The notes under the pieces are model-generated. The model ran no database searches, was not told the origin of the DNA, and saw nothing but the letters and a program-made list of their open reading frames with translations. Source: Bizionia argentinensis JUB59 (GTDB lineage Bacteria; Bacteroidota; Bacteroidia; Flavobacteriales; Flavobacteriaceae). Taken from it: a DNA stretch of 64,000 nt. This document shows positions 10,901 to 18,822 of the stretch, one piece after another. The position numbers and the translations under genes were made by a program. The stretch covers positions 16,197 through 80,196 of the forward strand of contig NZ_AFXZ01000047.1 in the NCBI RefSeq assembly GCF_000224335.1. The letters run 5' to 3'. Every line of letters begins with the position of its first letter. The stretch's first letter is position 1.

Positions 10901-12180
10901 ATTTGCCAGGTTACTTGCAAACACCTGGATTTGTTGGAACTTTAAAGCCCACAACAGCTTTTACTTTTGGTAGCCAAAATGATGTTCGTGATATGGCGGC
11001 AAGACGTGGTTGGTTAACCATGTATCCGGATTTTAATGATCAGTATCGTGTTAATAAAACACGTCAGTTTGATTATTCGGCAAATATAGAGCCCTTTAAA
11101 GATTTAAAGATTGATGTTGTAGGAAATAGAATGTATGCGGAAAACTTTACAGAAAACTACCGTGTAAACGATTTAGGTAGTCGCTATGAATATGAATCGC
11201 TTACACCAAATTCTTTTGGAAACTTTAATATTTCAACCATACTAATAAAAACGGCATTTAGTCAAAGTAATGAAATTCAGTCTCAAACATTTAATGAATT
11301 TAGATCAAACCGTATAAAAGTTGCAAACCGATTAGCGCAAGGCTACTACGGTGGTAATTCATATCCTTTAGATGCGGAAGGTTATCCAGTTGGCTTTGGT
11401 AAAAACAACCAAGCTGTGTTGTTGCCGTCATTTTTATCAGCCTATTCAGGGCAGAACGCTGAAAAGGTTTCTTTAGGCGCTTTCCGTGATATACCTATTC
11501 CAAACTGGGATGTTAAATATACCGGTTTAATGAATGTAAAATGGTTTAAGAGTAAGTTTAAGCGTTTTTCCATTGTTCATGGGTATCGCTCTAATTATAC
11601 TATTAATCAATTCCGCTCTAATTTAGATTATGACGTTGAAAACCCTTCAGCAGTAGATCAAAGTGGAAATTATAAAAATGAAAATCTATATAGTAATATT
11701 AACTTAAGTGAAATGTTTAGTCCACTTTTCCGGATTGATATGGAAATGAAAAGCTCCATTAAAATCCTATTAGAAATGAAAAAAGATCGTTTGTTATCCT
11801 TGAGTTTTGATAATAATTTAATGACCGAAATTCAGGGTAATGAATATATTATTGGAATGGGATATCGGATAAAAGATGTCCGTATTAAATCTAAATTAGC
11901 CGGTCCTAAAAAGCGTATAGTGAGTGATTTAAATATAAAGGCTGATATTTCGGTTCGTGATAATAAAACAATCATTCGCTACTTGGATTTAGAAAATAAT
12001 CAAGTAACATCTGGTCAGACAATTTGGTCGCTAAAGTTTTCGACCGATTATTCCTTTAGTAAAAACTTAACCGGTATTTTCTATTTTGATTATGCCTTTT
12101 CAGAGTACGCTATTTCAACGGCATTTCCACAAACAACTATACGTTCTGGAATCACTCTCCGATATACTTTTGGTAATTAA
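4972..12180 (+). CDS. sprA: Type IX secretion translocon / gliding motility protein SprA
   Basis: Very large outer-membrane barrel forming the export channel of the type IX secretion system (Sov in Porphyromonas); needed for gliding because it exports adhesins such as SprB. The 2402-residue length is in the family range. A signal peptide is visible (hydrophobic stretch about residues 14-29, ending VWSQ); after it come long beta-rich, Asn/Asp/Tyr-rich repeats and a C-terminal beta-strand ending in SGITLRYTFGN. The start is TTG at 4972: in-frame stops lie just upstream (TAA, TAG), and the next ATG is beyond the signal peptide. It follows ruvA by 6 bases and has no promoter of its own that I can see. 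No internal frameshift despite the size. Confidence 0.97.
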   Translation: MNTTNPNLLKTLKNQVLVAGALLFSVLVWSQTEPVEQDTTKTGFNFGNMQMPNPSSIVSKYKYDPITDRYIYTETIGEFNINYPIILTPKEYQDLIVKQGVQSYYKQKIDAFDGKKEGSDEGQKNLLPEFYVNSGFFETIFGSDTIEVIPQGSVEMDLGILFTKQDNPAFSPRNRSSFTFDFDQRISLSLLGKVGTRLQVTANYDTQSTFDFQNLIKLEYTPTEDDIIQKIEVGNVSMPLNSSLITGAQSLFGVKTQLQFGKTTITGVFSEQKSDRRTVIAQGGGTLEEFDFFARDYDENRHFFLAHYFRDNYDTALANYPHIFSNVQITRVEVWVTNKTNRTENVRNIVALQDLGESNSNPSANNILLNPVPPGFLNAGPNAYPDNKNNDFNPTTIGSGSILNKSIRDIATAQQGFGSLSGAVSEGSDYAKLENARKLTEGQEFTLNTQLGYISLNQRLNNDEVVAVAFQYTVGGKVYQVGEFANGGVDPTGVDTSGPITTVTNNTLVLKLLKSPITNVQQPIWDLMMKNIYDTGAYQLSREDFKLNIFYNEASPVNFITPVSGTPFPQFEGNPISETTLLRLFNFDRLNFNNDPQKNGDGFFDFVPGITVLPQNGKIVFTKVEPFGQYLFETLSLANSEDYTNTATYNDNQKKYVYDVLYKQTKSAALEESDKNKFKIKGRYKSEGGDGIPIGAFNVPRGSVTVTAGGRTLVEGVDYTVNYQAGTVQILDESLKASNTPIQVSTENNAVFGQQTKRFTGVNVEHKFNENFVLGGTWLHLNERPITQKANYSQEPINNHIFGFNGNYSTEVPFLTRLANKLPNIDTDVMSNLSVRGEFAYLAPGSPKGTDFEGEATTYVDDFEGSQSNIDLKSPQSWFLSSRPRGINANNDDQNGIEQGFDRALLNWYTIDPIFYSNRSPSGITDDDISNLYTSRVFINELFPGQDIAQGQSTVLYTLDLAYYPEERGPYNFQTSNVVIPDNQLTNPANSWGGITRGLTSTDFEQANVEYIEFWLQDPFQENQTNPGGKLVFNLGNISEDVVKDGRKLYENGLPVDGNVLGVLPQSTSWGAAYPQNQSLIYAFDTTGQERDNQDVGYDGLSDSDERIVFPNYGMLDDPSNDNYTYFLNTDGDIFQRYKNYNGVEGNSPDTFSDTNRGSTSQPDVEDVNRDNTMNTIDSYYEYELDITPSDLNINNPYIVDIKENQIRTLPNGQTVTPKWYQFRIPVDDVAKTSIGGISDLRSVRFARMYLKQFTEQTIMRFGTLDLVRSEWRRYSKTLDVDLGDPSLDNTDFSVGVISTLKNDGSYQSPPGVDPEELYNNNTVIRQNEQSLLLDVCDLESEDGRAVFKNINVDMRQYKRLRMYMHAEEGSQPGLNDDDLFGYIRMGNDLTQNYYEIMVPLKVSQGLSKEALWPEANQVNIPLKVLQEIKSKAIAAGNISSNNPTYYDVIRDQLTENPVNQYDPLPVGLSDSDQFHRVAIVGNPNFGDIRTLMVGVKNRASVSKCAVLWINELRLSDMDSEGGWAAVLSMDSNIADFASISATGRKSTAGFGSIEQGPEERSREDVQQYDVVTNVNVGQLLPEKWGVQIPFNYGVGEEKITPRFDEFYRDIELQTQLDNNVNQDSILNVNENYTKRKSINFIGVRKIRTGESAPRFYDVENFTLNYSYNKVEHRDFEIENAVDKNLRTGVNYAYNFAPLNIEPFKKNDSLFTSKYWKLLKDFNFNPLPASFTVNSNINRQFNKQKFREIDLGGANIGLEELYRRNYTFDFGYTVNYNLTKALSMNFTASNVNIVRNYFKNNIRNGEQDASLDVWDGFFDFGDPNTQYQQLGVNYEIPINKIPTFAFLDATYSYSGEFQWQKGSDLLGDLDVNGITYDLGNVISNANQHNLNTTLNMSKFYNHIGLKKKSVKRNTASRNAKRTPTPPGAEDLQIAEKPKGAEKISKNSAGTKLLNTGIDIVTAVKRIQFNYAETSGTYLPGYLQTPGFVGTLKPTTAFTFGSQNDVRDMAARRGWLTMYPDFNDQYRVNKTRQFDYSANIEPFKDLKIDVVGNRMYAENFTENYRVNDLGSRYEYESLTPNSFGNFNISTILIKTAFSQSNEIQSQTFNEFRSNRIKVANRLAQGYYGGNSYPLDAEGYPVGFGKNNQAVLLPSFLSAYSGQNAEKVSLGAFRDIPIPNWDVKYTGLMNVKWFKSKFKRFSIVHGYRSNYTINQFRSNLDYDVENPSAVDQSGNYKNENLYSNINLSEMFSPLFRIDMEMKSSIKILLEMKKDRLLSLSFDNNLMTEIQGNEYIIGMGYRIKDVRIKSKLAGPKKRIVSDLNIKADISVRDNKTIIRYLDLENNQVTSGQTIWSLKFSTDYSFSKNLTGIFYFDYAFSEYAISTAFPQTTIRSGITLRYTFGN

Positions 12181-12190
12181 GAGTTATTAG

Positions 12191-12221
12191 TTTGAAAATA
12201 TGAAACGAATAAATACATTTG
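12191..12221 (+). promoter_or_regulatory. Promoter of gcvH
   Basis: TTTG (12191-12194), a 19-base spacer, TACATTTG (12214-12221); full Bacteroidota-type match, 16 bases before the gcvH ATG. Confidence 0.7.
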
Positions 12222-12237
12222 TAAAAAATATATAAAC

Positions 12238-12618
12238 ATGAATATTCCAGCTGAATTAAAATATACAAAAGATCACGAATGGGTAAAACTAGAAGGTGAT
12301 GTAGTAATTGTAGGTATTACTGATTTCGCTCAAAGTGAATTAGGTGATATCGTTTACGTAGAAGTTGAAACTGTAGATGAGACTTTAGATGCAGACGAAA
12401 TTTTTGGATCTGTAGAAGCCGTTAAAACTGTATCTGACTTATTTTTACCAATTTCTGGTGAAATCATCGAGTTTAACGAAGCACTTGAAGATGCTCCAGA
12501 ATTAGTAAACAGCGATCCTTATGGTGAGGGTTGGATGATTAAAATCAAATGTTCGGACGTATCAGATGTGGCTAAACTAATGTCTGCAGACGATTATAAA
12601 GAATTAGTGGGTGCTTAA
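12238..12618 (+). CDS. gcvH: Glycine cleavage system H protein
   Basis: Lipoyl-carrier protein that shuttles the aminomethyl group between the P, T and L proteins of the glycine cleavage complex. The 126 residues match the family. The lipoylation site is the Lys in [13 protein letters not shown] (about residue 63); the N-terminal KYTKDHEWV is the usual H-protein opening. gcvP and gcvT are not in the window. The downstream VanZ-like gene overlaps its last 8 bases, so they share a transcript, started by the promoter just upstream. Confidence 0.97.
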   Translation: MNIPAELKYTKDHEWVKLEGDVVIVGITDFAQSELGDIVYVEVETVDETLDADEIFGSVEAVKTVSDLFLPISGEIIEFNEALEDAPELVNSDPYGEGWMIKIKCSDVSDVAKLMSADDYKELVGA

Positions 12619-12988
12619 AAAACACACCTTATTAATTTCTATAGCTTATACGATATCGTTACTAGCGGTTAGTTTAATAAGGTTGGATTTTAGTGAGATT
12701 GAAACTATAATACCATCATTTGCAGACAAAGTATTTCATTTTGGTGCATATGGGGTTTTAACTGGAGTTTGGTTTTATACCTTTAATTATAGGTATAATA
12801 TGTCCAGAATTAAAGCTTTGTTAATTATTTCTACTGCGTGTATTGCGTTTGGTATAATTATTGAAGTCTTACAAAAAGAATTAACAAACACGCGTTATTT
12901 TGATTGGTATGATATATTAGCCAATGTGGGAGGTGTACTTTTAGCCACTTACTTAGTGCTCTTTTTCAAAAAATCTGACGTTAAATAA
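12611..12988 (+). CDS. VanZ-like integral membrane protein
   Basis: Small inner-membrane protein of 125 residues with four predicted transmembrane segments (about residues 6-24, 36-56, 68-85, 99-119). The pattern of a short periplasmic loop with [16 protein letters not shown] is typical of VanZ-like proteins, whose biochemical role is mostly unknown; the founding member affects glycopeptide resistance. The start is GTG inside the last codons of gcvH (8-base overlap), which points to translational coupling. In Bacteroidota this protein commonly follows gcvH and precedes a TonB protein, as here. Resistance should not be inferred from the family name. Confidence 0.82.
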   Translation: MLKKHTLLISIAYTISLLAVSLIRLDFSEIETIIPSFADKVFHFGAYGVLTGVWFYTFNYRYNMSRIKALLIISTACIAFGIIIEVLQKELTNTRYFDWYDILANVGGVLLATYLVLFFKKSDVK

Positions 12989-13052
12989 TATTAATCGTTT
13001 GTTTCATAACCATTTTTTTGGTTATTTAGCAGGCAGTAATAAATCTATAACT

Positions 13053-13772
13053 ATGGAACCTAAAAAAAACCCGAAAGCAAACGTTGGCAGAAACAGTTCA
13101 TTGTTCTTTGCTATTGGTTTAGCATTAATGTTGTTTTTAACAAATTATGCTATCAATTATAAAACCTATGATAAAGAATTGATTGATATCGGTACTTTGG
13201 ATATGGGTGACGAATTAGAAGAAGAAGTTCCAATTACTGAAACCATTGCTACACCGCCACCACCGCCACCGCCACCAGCAGCACCGGAAATAATTGAAAT
13301 TGTTGAGGATGATGAAGAGATTGAAGAAACAGTAATCGAGTCAACTGAAACAAGTCAGGAAGAAGAGATTATTGAAATTGAAGAGGTTCAAGTAGAAGAG
13401 ATAGCAGAATTAGAGGAGGTTCCTTTTGCAGTTATCGAAAACGTTCCAGTTTTTCCAGGTTGTGAAAAAGGGAACAACGAAGATAAAAAGAACTGTATGA
13501 ATGAGAAATTGAGAGATTTCATTGGTAAAAAGTTCAATACAGATTTAGCTCAGGAATTAGGTCTATCAGGTATCCAGCAAATCCGTGTATTCTTTAAAAT
13601 TGATAAAAATGGGGATATTGTAGATGTTCAAGCACGAGCTCCGCACCCAAGTTTAGAGAAAGAAGCTAGGCGTGTTATTGGTTTATTGCCTAAAATGCAG
13701 CCTGGAAAACAAAGAGGAAAAGCCGTAAGAGTTCCTTACTTTTTACCTATAAAGTTCCAAGTCCAAGACTAA
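13053..13772 (+). CDS. TonB family energy-transducing protein
   Basis: Periplasm-spanning protein that passes proton-motive energy from ExbBD to outer-membrane receptors. I start at the ATG at 13053 (239 residues): it gives the usual flavobacterial opening MEPKKNPKANVGRNSS followed by one membrane helix (about 17-36); an in-frame TTG at 12999 would add 18 poorly fitting residues. After the helix come a run of eight prolines (about residue 66), a very Glu-rich linker (about 78-125), and a C-terminal TonB domain (about 130-239) with VFPGCE and a Lys/Arg-rich end. The acidic linker is unusual compared with the Lys-Pro linker of E. coli TonB. exbB/exbD are not here. A strong terminator follows. 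Confidence 0.9.
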   Translation: MEPKKNPKANVGRNSSLFFAIGLALMLFLTNYAINYKTYDKELIDIGTLDMGDELEEEVPITETIATPPPPPPPPAAPEIIEIVEDDEEIEETVIESTETSQEEEIIEIEEVQVEEIAELEEVPFAVIENVPVFPGCEKGNNEDKKNCMNEKLRDFIGKKFNTDLAQELGLSGIQQIRVFFKIDKNGDIVDVQARAPHPSLEKEARRVIGLLPKMQPGKQRGKAVRVPYFLPIKFQVQD

Positions 13773-13801
13773 ATAAAAAATACGCTTTTATATAAAATTA
13801 G

Positions 13802-13834
13802 AATCCCGATACGTTTTAGTATCGGGATTTTTTA
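13802..13834 (+). terminator. Rho-independent terminator after tonB-like gene
   Basis: Perfect 11-base-pair stem (13802-13812 with 13819-13829), 6-base loop GTTTTA, followed by a T-run. It ends the gcvH-vanZ-tonB unit. Confidence 0.88.
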
Positions 13835-14036
13835 TTTTAGTCATTTATTGTCTTATAAATGTTGGTGTTTAGGTCTTATAAAACAGGAAGACATTCAGTG
13901 TATTTCCTTTTTTAAACAGGCAACGTTGGCGTATTTAAAAAAGTAAATCAGTGCCGTCAAGCTGGTTTTGTTAAATGATTTTTTATGCGTGTTATTAAAA
14001 AAATAGTATCTTTCAAATGCCTAAAATTCTTTATAA

Positions 14037-16145
14037 ATGAATAAAAAGAACCTCCTTACCTTTTTGCTTCTTTTAGTTCAAATTGTTTTGTTCGCGCAAG
14101 ACAACAAATATTATGAGAAACCACCTGTGTTTCCGGAATGTGAATTGGTTGAGCTTTCGGGCTTACAAGTTTGTTTTGATAATCGTGTTTTTGATATAGT
14201 TTTTAATTCCTTTAAGATTCCTGATGTCGTTTCGATAGATAATTACAAAGGTGAAGTGGTTATTTTATTCGAAGTGGATAAAGAAGGTGTCTTTCGTGTT
14301 ATTTATGTTGATGCGTTGTATTCAGAATTAAAAGATGAAGCACGACGTGTTTTTGAAGTCTTTCCAAAAATCAAACCCGCTACTTATAATGGGAATCCAA
14401 CTTTTAAGCAATATTCATTTGCCTTAAAAATTCCTTTAATTAAACAAACGGATCCAACAACTAAAGATTTAGCAATTAATCGAGAGCTAGCAGAATTAGA
14501 GCGCGGAGCCCGGCAAGAGTACGATAGTGTAAATACGAAACTAAAACCGTTTTCTAATAAAGAATATACCAGTCAGTTAAATATTCCTTTTACGCATGAG
14601 TTTTATTCCCGATTTGGTAAAAATATGAACCTTGTTGGAACTAATAGTCATACTAGCTCTAAACCGTTTTTATATGAAGATGTTTCATCATATTATAACT
14701 TTGAAGCTGAAAAGGAAGCGCTAGCTAAAACAACGTCAACATTTACTGGTAGAAAACTATGGAATGAACGTTTTGTTCGGGTAGAAGGTGAAGATTATTG
14801 GTTTACTATAGATCCCATTTTCGATTTACAAATTGGAAAGGATTTGGATGCGGATTTTAGTTATACATTCAACAACACACGTGGTGTTAATATCCAGGGA
14901 GGATTGGGTAAGAAATTTAGTTTTTACGCGTCGGTTTTTGAAAGTCAAGGACGTTTTGCGGAATATTATAATCAATATGCCGAATCTATAAAAGCAAAGG
15001 ATGAAGTTGCTGTTGTGCCTGGACGTGGTATAGCAAAACGTTTTAAAGACGATGCATACGATTATCCTGCTGCTGAAGCGTATTTGTCGTTTACGCCAGT
15101 TAATTACTTTAATGTACAGTTTGGACAAGGAAAAAACTTTATTGGAGATGGACATCGGTCGCTATTTACGAGTGATGTAGCAAGTCCGAATCCCTTTTTA
15201 AAGTTAAATACAACATTTTGGAAAATTAAATATACCAACACATGGATGTGGCTTAAAGATTCAAGACGGGATGTTATTGATCCTGAAGGCGCGTATTTAA
15301 CAAAATACATGGCAACGCATTACTTAAGTTGGAATGCTACGAAACGGTTAAATATTGGTTTTTTCGAATCTGTAATTTGGGCAAAATCAGATAATCGCGG
15401 TTTCGATGTTAGTTATTTAAACCCTATTATTTTTTATCGTGCTATCGAATTTGAAACGGGACAGAAATCTGGAAATGCGGTTATGGGAATGTCCGCTAAA
15501 TATAAATTGAGTGACGAAATAAATGTTTACGGACAATTTATTTTAGACGAATTCTCATTATCGGATATCACGGGAGGCGAAAAAAGCTGGAAAAACAAAT
15601 ATGGTTATCAATTAGGTGCTAAATATTACGATGCTTTTAAGATTAAAAACTTGATGATTCAGGCAGAATATAACCGTGTACGTCCATATACTTATTCTCA
15701 TAATACGGTTGTACTTAATTATGGGCACAACAATCAGAGCATGGCACATTTATGGGGAGCCAATTTTAGTGAGTTTATTCTTATAGGTCGCTACCATTAT
15801 GAACGGTGGTTTGGGAATGCTAAATTAGTAATGGGCAAGCGTGGATTAGATTTTAATGATGGTACTGATAACTTTAGTTATGGTGGAGATATTTATCGTA
15901 GTTATGGGGAACGACCTTATGATAAAGGTGTTACAGTTGGGCAAGGAAATCAAGCCACGACATTTTTCGCCAATCTACAAGCGGGCTACTTAATTAATCC
16001 GGCAACTAATTTGAAAATATTTGGCGATATTACTTTCCGAGATTTTAATCCAGATACAGTAAATGCGACTACGTTTAAATCAAATACGGTGTGGTTTAAT
16101 TTAGGAATTCGTACTGATTTATTTAATTGGTATTTTGATTTGTAA
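14037..16145 (+). CDS. remB: RemB-like gliding motility protein: TonB_C-like domain plus outer-membrane beta-barrel
   Basis: The 702-residue protein has a signal peptide (about 1-20, ending LFAQ), a domain at about 25-140 resembling the TonB C-terminal fold (VFPECE, then VVILFEVDKEG and DEARRVFEVFPKIKPA), and a large Wzi-like beta-barrel from about 180 to the C-terminal YFDL end. Barrel landmarks include FNVQFGQGKNFIGDGHRSLF and repeated aromatic strands. This layout and length fit the flavobacterial proteins annotated as gliding motility protein RemB; the exact molecular role of RemB is not settled. It has its own transcription unit between a terminator and the ctaB promoter. Outer-membrane barrel: high confidence; RemB name: moderate. 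The alternative is a generic capsule-assembly Wzi family member. Confidence 0.72.
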   Translation: MNKKNLLTFLLLLVQIVLFAQDNKYYEKPPVFPECELVELSGLQVCFDNRVFDIVFNSFKIPDVVSIDNYKGEVVILFEVDKEGVFRVIYVDALYSELKDEARRVFEVFPKIKPATYNGNPTFKQYSFALKIPLIKQTDPTTKDLAINRELAELERGARQEYDSVNTKLKPFSNKEYTSQLNIPFTHEFYSRFGKNMNLVGTNSHTSSKPFLYEDVSSYYNFEAEKEALAKTTSTFTGRKLWNERFVRVEGEDYWFTIDPIFDLQIGKDLDADFSYTFNNTRGVNIQGGLGKKFSFYASVFESQGRFAEYYNQYAESIKAKDEVAVVPGRGIAKRFKDDAYDYPAAEAYLSFTPVNYFNVQFGQGKNFIGDGHRSLFTSDVASPNPFLKLNTTFWKIKYTNTWMWLKDSRRDVIDPEGAYLTKYMATHYLSWNATKRLNIGFFESVIWAKSDNRGFDVSYLNPIIFYRAIEFETGQKSGNAVMGMSAKYKLSDEINVYGQFILDEFSLSDITGGEKSWKNKYGYQLGAKYYDAFKIKNLMIQAEYNRVRPYTYSHNTVVLNYGHNNQSMAHLWGANFSEFILIGRYHYERWFGNAKLVMGKRGLDFNDGTDNFSYGGDIYRSYGERPYDKGVTVGQGNQATTFFANLQAGYLINPATNLKIFGDITFRDFNPDTVNATTFKSNTVWFNLGIRTDLFNWYFDL

Positions 16146-16169
16146 AATTAACTTTTCAAAGTATCTTTG
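16139..16169 (+). promoter_or_regulatory. Promoter of ctaB and the oxidase cluster
   Basis: TTTG (16139-16142, overlapping the remB stop codon), a 19-base spacer, TATCTTTG (16162-16169). Full Bacteroidota-type match, 36 bases before the ctaB TTG start. Confidence 0.7.
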
Positions 16170-16205
16170 CAATCGCAATAAACGCGTAAAAAGCAAACCA
16201 TTACT

Positions 16206-17099
16206 TTGAGTAAGCAAGCCACGTTCTCAGTTAAACATTCTTTAGTTTCTGATTTTAAAGAAATCACGAAAATGCGCTTATCATTAAGCGTTGTTTTTTC
16301 TTCAATGGCAGGTTATCTCTTGGGTGCTGAAATTGTCGATTTTTCTATTCTTATTTTACTAGCTTTCGGTGGTTATTTTATGGTAGGTGCTTCTAATATT
16401 TTTAATCAAATTATTGAAAAAGATTTGGATTCCTTAATGGATCGCACCAAAAACAGACCTATTCCCGCTGGACGTATATCTGTAACTAACGCGTTCGCTA
16501 TGGGATGTGTCTTTACTGTTTTTGGTATTGGTATTTTGTATTTTATTAATCAGCAAACAGCTATGTTTGCCGCCATATCTATATTTTTATATACCTGTGT
16601 TTATACGCCATTAAAAACAAAAACACCATTGTCCGTTTTTGTTGGTGCTATTCCAGGTGCTATTCCCTTTATGTTGGGTTGGGTAGCTGCTACTAATAAT
16701 TTTGGTATTGAAGCTGGAACTCTTTTTGCTATTCAGTTTTTCTGGCAATTCCCGCACTTTTGGGCTATCGGATGGTTTCTATTTGATGACTATAAAAAAG
16801 GCGGCTTCTTTATGTTGCCAACAGGGAAACAAGATCGAGGGACGGCTAAACAAGTTATAATGTACTCCATTTGGACTTTATTAGTGTCTATTGTTCCAGC
16901 TTTCGGATTTACAGGTAGATTACAATTGTCTATTGTAGCATCAGTAATAGTTTTTTTGCTTGGATTAGGTATGTTGTATTACGCTATTCAGCTCTATAAA
17001 AAAATGACGGTTCTATCAGCAAGACATCTTATGTTGGTGAGCGTAATTTATATCACATTATTACAAATAATCTACGTTGTAGATAAATTTATTAGATAA
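16206..17099 (+). CDS. ctaB: Protoheme IX farnesyltransferase (heme O synthase)
   Basis: Inner-membrane UbiA-family prenyltransferase that converts protoheme to heme O for heme-copper oxidases. The 297 residues carry about eight or nine membrane helices and the Asp-rich motif NQIIEKDLDSLMDRTKNRP (about residues 63-81) that binds prenyl diphosphate through Mg2+. The TTG start at 16206 gives a normal-length N-terminus; the next Met (residue 23) would cut into the first conserved segment. It opens the oxidase accessory cluster, 2 bases before the next gene, so heme O/A made here feeds the same oxidase. Symbol cyoE is equivalent. Confidence 0.95.
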   Translation: MSKQATFSVKHSLVSDFKEITKMRLSLSVVFSSMAGYLLGAEIVDFSILILLAFGGYFMVGASNIFNQIIEKDLDSLMDRTKNRPIPAGRISVTNAFAMGCVFTVFGIGILYFINQQTAMFAAISIFLYTCVYTPLKTKTPLSVFVGAIPGAIPFMLGWVAATNNFGIEAGTLFAIQFFWQFPHFWAIGWFLFDDYKKGGFFMLPTGKQDRGTAKQVIMYSIWTLLVSIVPAFGFTGRLQLSIVASVIVFLLGLGMLYYAIQLYKKMTVLSARHLMLVSVIYITLLQIIYVVDKFIR

Positions 17100-17101
17100 C
17101 C

Positions 17102-17683
17102 ATGGATTTAACCCAAGGAACTTTAGAAGAGAAAAGAGGCAGAGCAAAAAAAATGATGCTTTGGTTTGGTATATTGTCACTAATTATGTCTTTTGCAGGC
17201 TGGACAAGTGCGTTTGTAGTTAGTAGCACGCGACCAGATTGGGCAACAGATTTTCAATTACCACAAGCATTTATTTATAGTACAATTGTTATTTTAATTA
17301 GCAGCATGACGATTTGGATGGCCAAACGGAGCATGTCGCAAAGTAACAGGCAAATGACGACGGTTTGGTTATTAACAACCTTTGTTTTGGGTATTGCATT
17401 TATATCTACCCAGTTTATGGGTTTTCAACAAATTATAGATTTGGGTTATAATTTCACGGGACCAACCAGTAATGTTACCATGAGTTATATTTATTTGATA
17501 GCAGTGGTGCATATTATTCACGTGGCGGTTGGATTATTTAGCTTGTTGGTTGTAATTTATAATCATTTTAAACAAAAGTATACAGCCAACCAAATGTTGG
17601 GCTTAGAGTTAATCGCAACATACTGGCATTTTGTAGATTTACTTTGGGTCTATCTCTTTTTATTCCTATATTTCGTGGGGTAA
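17102..17683 (+). CDS. Cytochrome c oxidase subunit III, short form
   Basis: Inner-membrane accessory subunit of a heme-copper oxidase. The 193 residues have five hydrophobic segments and the family's C-terminal signature TYWHFVDLLWVYLFLFLYFVG. This is the usual five-helix length for bacterial subunit III. It lies 2 bases after ctaB and 137 bases before a second, longer subunit III gene. The paired arrangement occurs in Bacteroidota oxidase clusters and may mean that two small subunits replace the single one of other bacteria (inference). Subunits I and II are not in the window. Confidence 0.92.
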   Translation: MDLTQGTLEEKRGRAKKMMLWFGILSLIMSFAGWTSAFVVSSTRPDWATDFQLPQAFIYSTIVILISSMTIWMAKRSMSQSNRQMTTVWLLTTFVLGIAFISTQFMGFQQIIDLGYNFTGPTSNVTMSYIYLIAVVHIIHVAVGLFSLLVVIYNHFKQKYTANQMLGLELIATYWHFVDLLWVYLFLFLYFVG

Positions 17684-17784
17684 AATTGACGCTTAAACAT
17701 ACCAACAAAAACACCTATTATTTAATATGCGCTATATGTTTCTAAAATATAGTAGTGGATATTTCTTTAAAAAGATAAATTGAT

Positions 17785-17792
17785 TATTTTTG
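17785..17792 (+). promoter_or_regulatory. Putative -7 box before the second subunit III gene
   Basis: TATTTTTG matches TAnnTTTG and lies 28 bases before the ATG at 17821. No good TTG is seen at -33, so a weak or secondary promoter within the oxidase cluster is possible. Confidence 0.4.
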
Positions 17793-17820
17793 TACAACTT
17801 TTATTAACTAAATCTGACAT

Positions 17821-18801
17821 ATGAGTACTACAGTTGTAAAAACTGGAACCGAAGGTAAAACCTGGGGAGGCGGAAACGAACCTCTAAAAGCAAGTTATGG
17901 TAAAATGATGATGTGGTTTTTTATCGTATCGGATGCCTTGACGTTTTCAGGATTTTTAGCAGCCTATGGCTTTTCCAGATTTAAATTTAGTCAATCGTGG
18001 CCAATTGCCGATGACGTATTTACCCACGTACCTTTCTTACATGGGCAAGAGTTACCAATGATTTACGTAGCGTTCATGACGTTCATTTTAATCATGTCGT
18101 CTGTTACAATGGTTTTAGCCGTGGATGCTGGTCACCATATGAATAAAGCTAAAGTAACACTATACATGTTTTTAACCGTTATAGGTGGTGTTATATTCTT
18201 AAGCTCTCAAGCTTGGGAGTGGTCAACATTCATAAAAGGTGATTATGGTGCTGTTGGAACTCATGGTGGAAACATTATCCATTTTGTTGATACAGATGGT
18301 AATCGTGTTGCGCTAAAAGATTTTGCAACAGCAGAAGCTTCGGCACGTGAGAGACATGAAAGTAAAAAGGGGATTTGGTTTACAAGTGAGACCTCGCTTC
18401 CAAGTTTTACTTTTAACGAAGTTGTAAAAGGTTTTGAAGCCAATCCAAACTTATTGGTTCAGACGACTTATTCAGACGAAAATGGCAAAAAAATCATTTT
18501 ATCTAGAAGCAAGTCATTAAACGAATTAAAAACCAAAGGGAAAAATGTAGTAGAAGGTGCTAACCTTATTCAAAATGAATATGGTCCACCACTATTCGCA
18601 GACTTCTTCTTCTTTATTACAGGATTCCACGGATTTCACGTATCGATTGGAGTTATGTTAAATATAATCGTATTCTTTAACGTCATAGTAGGAACCTACG
18701 AACGCAGGGGAAGTTACGAAATGGTTGAGAAAGTTGGTCTTTATTGGCACTTTGTAGATTTAGTATGGGTATTCGTATTCACTTTCTTCTACCTTGTTTA
18801 A
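17821..18801 (+). CDS. Cytochrome c oxidase subunit III, long form with a central insertion
   Basis: Heme-copper oxidase subunit III of 326 residues, well above the usual 190-270. Membrane segments lie at about 28-50, 80-100 and 110-130, then a hydrophilic stretch of roughly 110 residues (about 138-255, with NIIHFVDTDGNRVALKDFA) and two more segments near FFFFITGFHGFHVSIGVM and the C-terminus. The C-terminal YWHFVDLVWVFVFTFFYLV is the family signature. The insertion looks soluble and probably sits on one membrane face; its role is unknown. The subunit IV gene follows 21 bases later. Confidence 0.92.
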   Translation: MSTTVVKTGTEGKTWGGGNEPLKASYGKMMMWFFIVSDALTFSGFLAAYGFSRFKFSQSWPIADDVFTHVPFLHGQELPMIYVAFMTFILIMSSVTMVLAVDAGHHMNKAKVTLYMFLTVIGGVIFLSSQAWEWSTFIKGDYGAVGTHGGNIIHFVDTDGNRVALKDFATAEASARERHESKKGIWFTSETSLPSFTFNEVVKGFEANPNLLVQTTYSDENGKKIILSRSKSLNELKTKGKNVVEGANLIQNEYGPPLFADFFFFITGFHGFHVSIGVMLNIIVFFNVIVGTYERRGSYEMVEKVGLYWHFVDLVWVFVFTFFYLV

Positions 18802-18822
18802 TTATAGATAATACAGTTAAAA

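Noticed and set aside
12611..12988. VanZ-like protein as an antibiotic-resistance gene
   Set aside because: The family name comes from teicoplanin resistance, but this widespread small membrane protein beside gcvH has no resistance genes around it.
12999..13052. TTG start 18 codons upstream of the TonB-type protein
   Set aside because: The extra residues do not match family openings, while the ATG at 13053 does and precedes the membrane helix correctly.
14826..15155. Long minus-strand open frames inside remB, sprA and other genes
   Set aside because: They mirror strongly coding plus-strand frames, have Ile/Ser/Phe-rich composition and no start signals.
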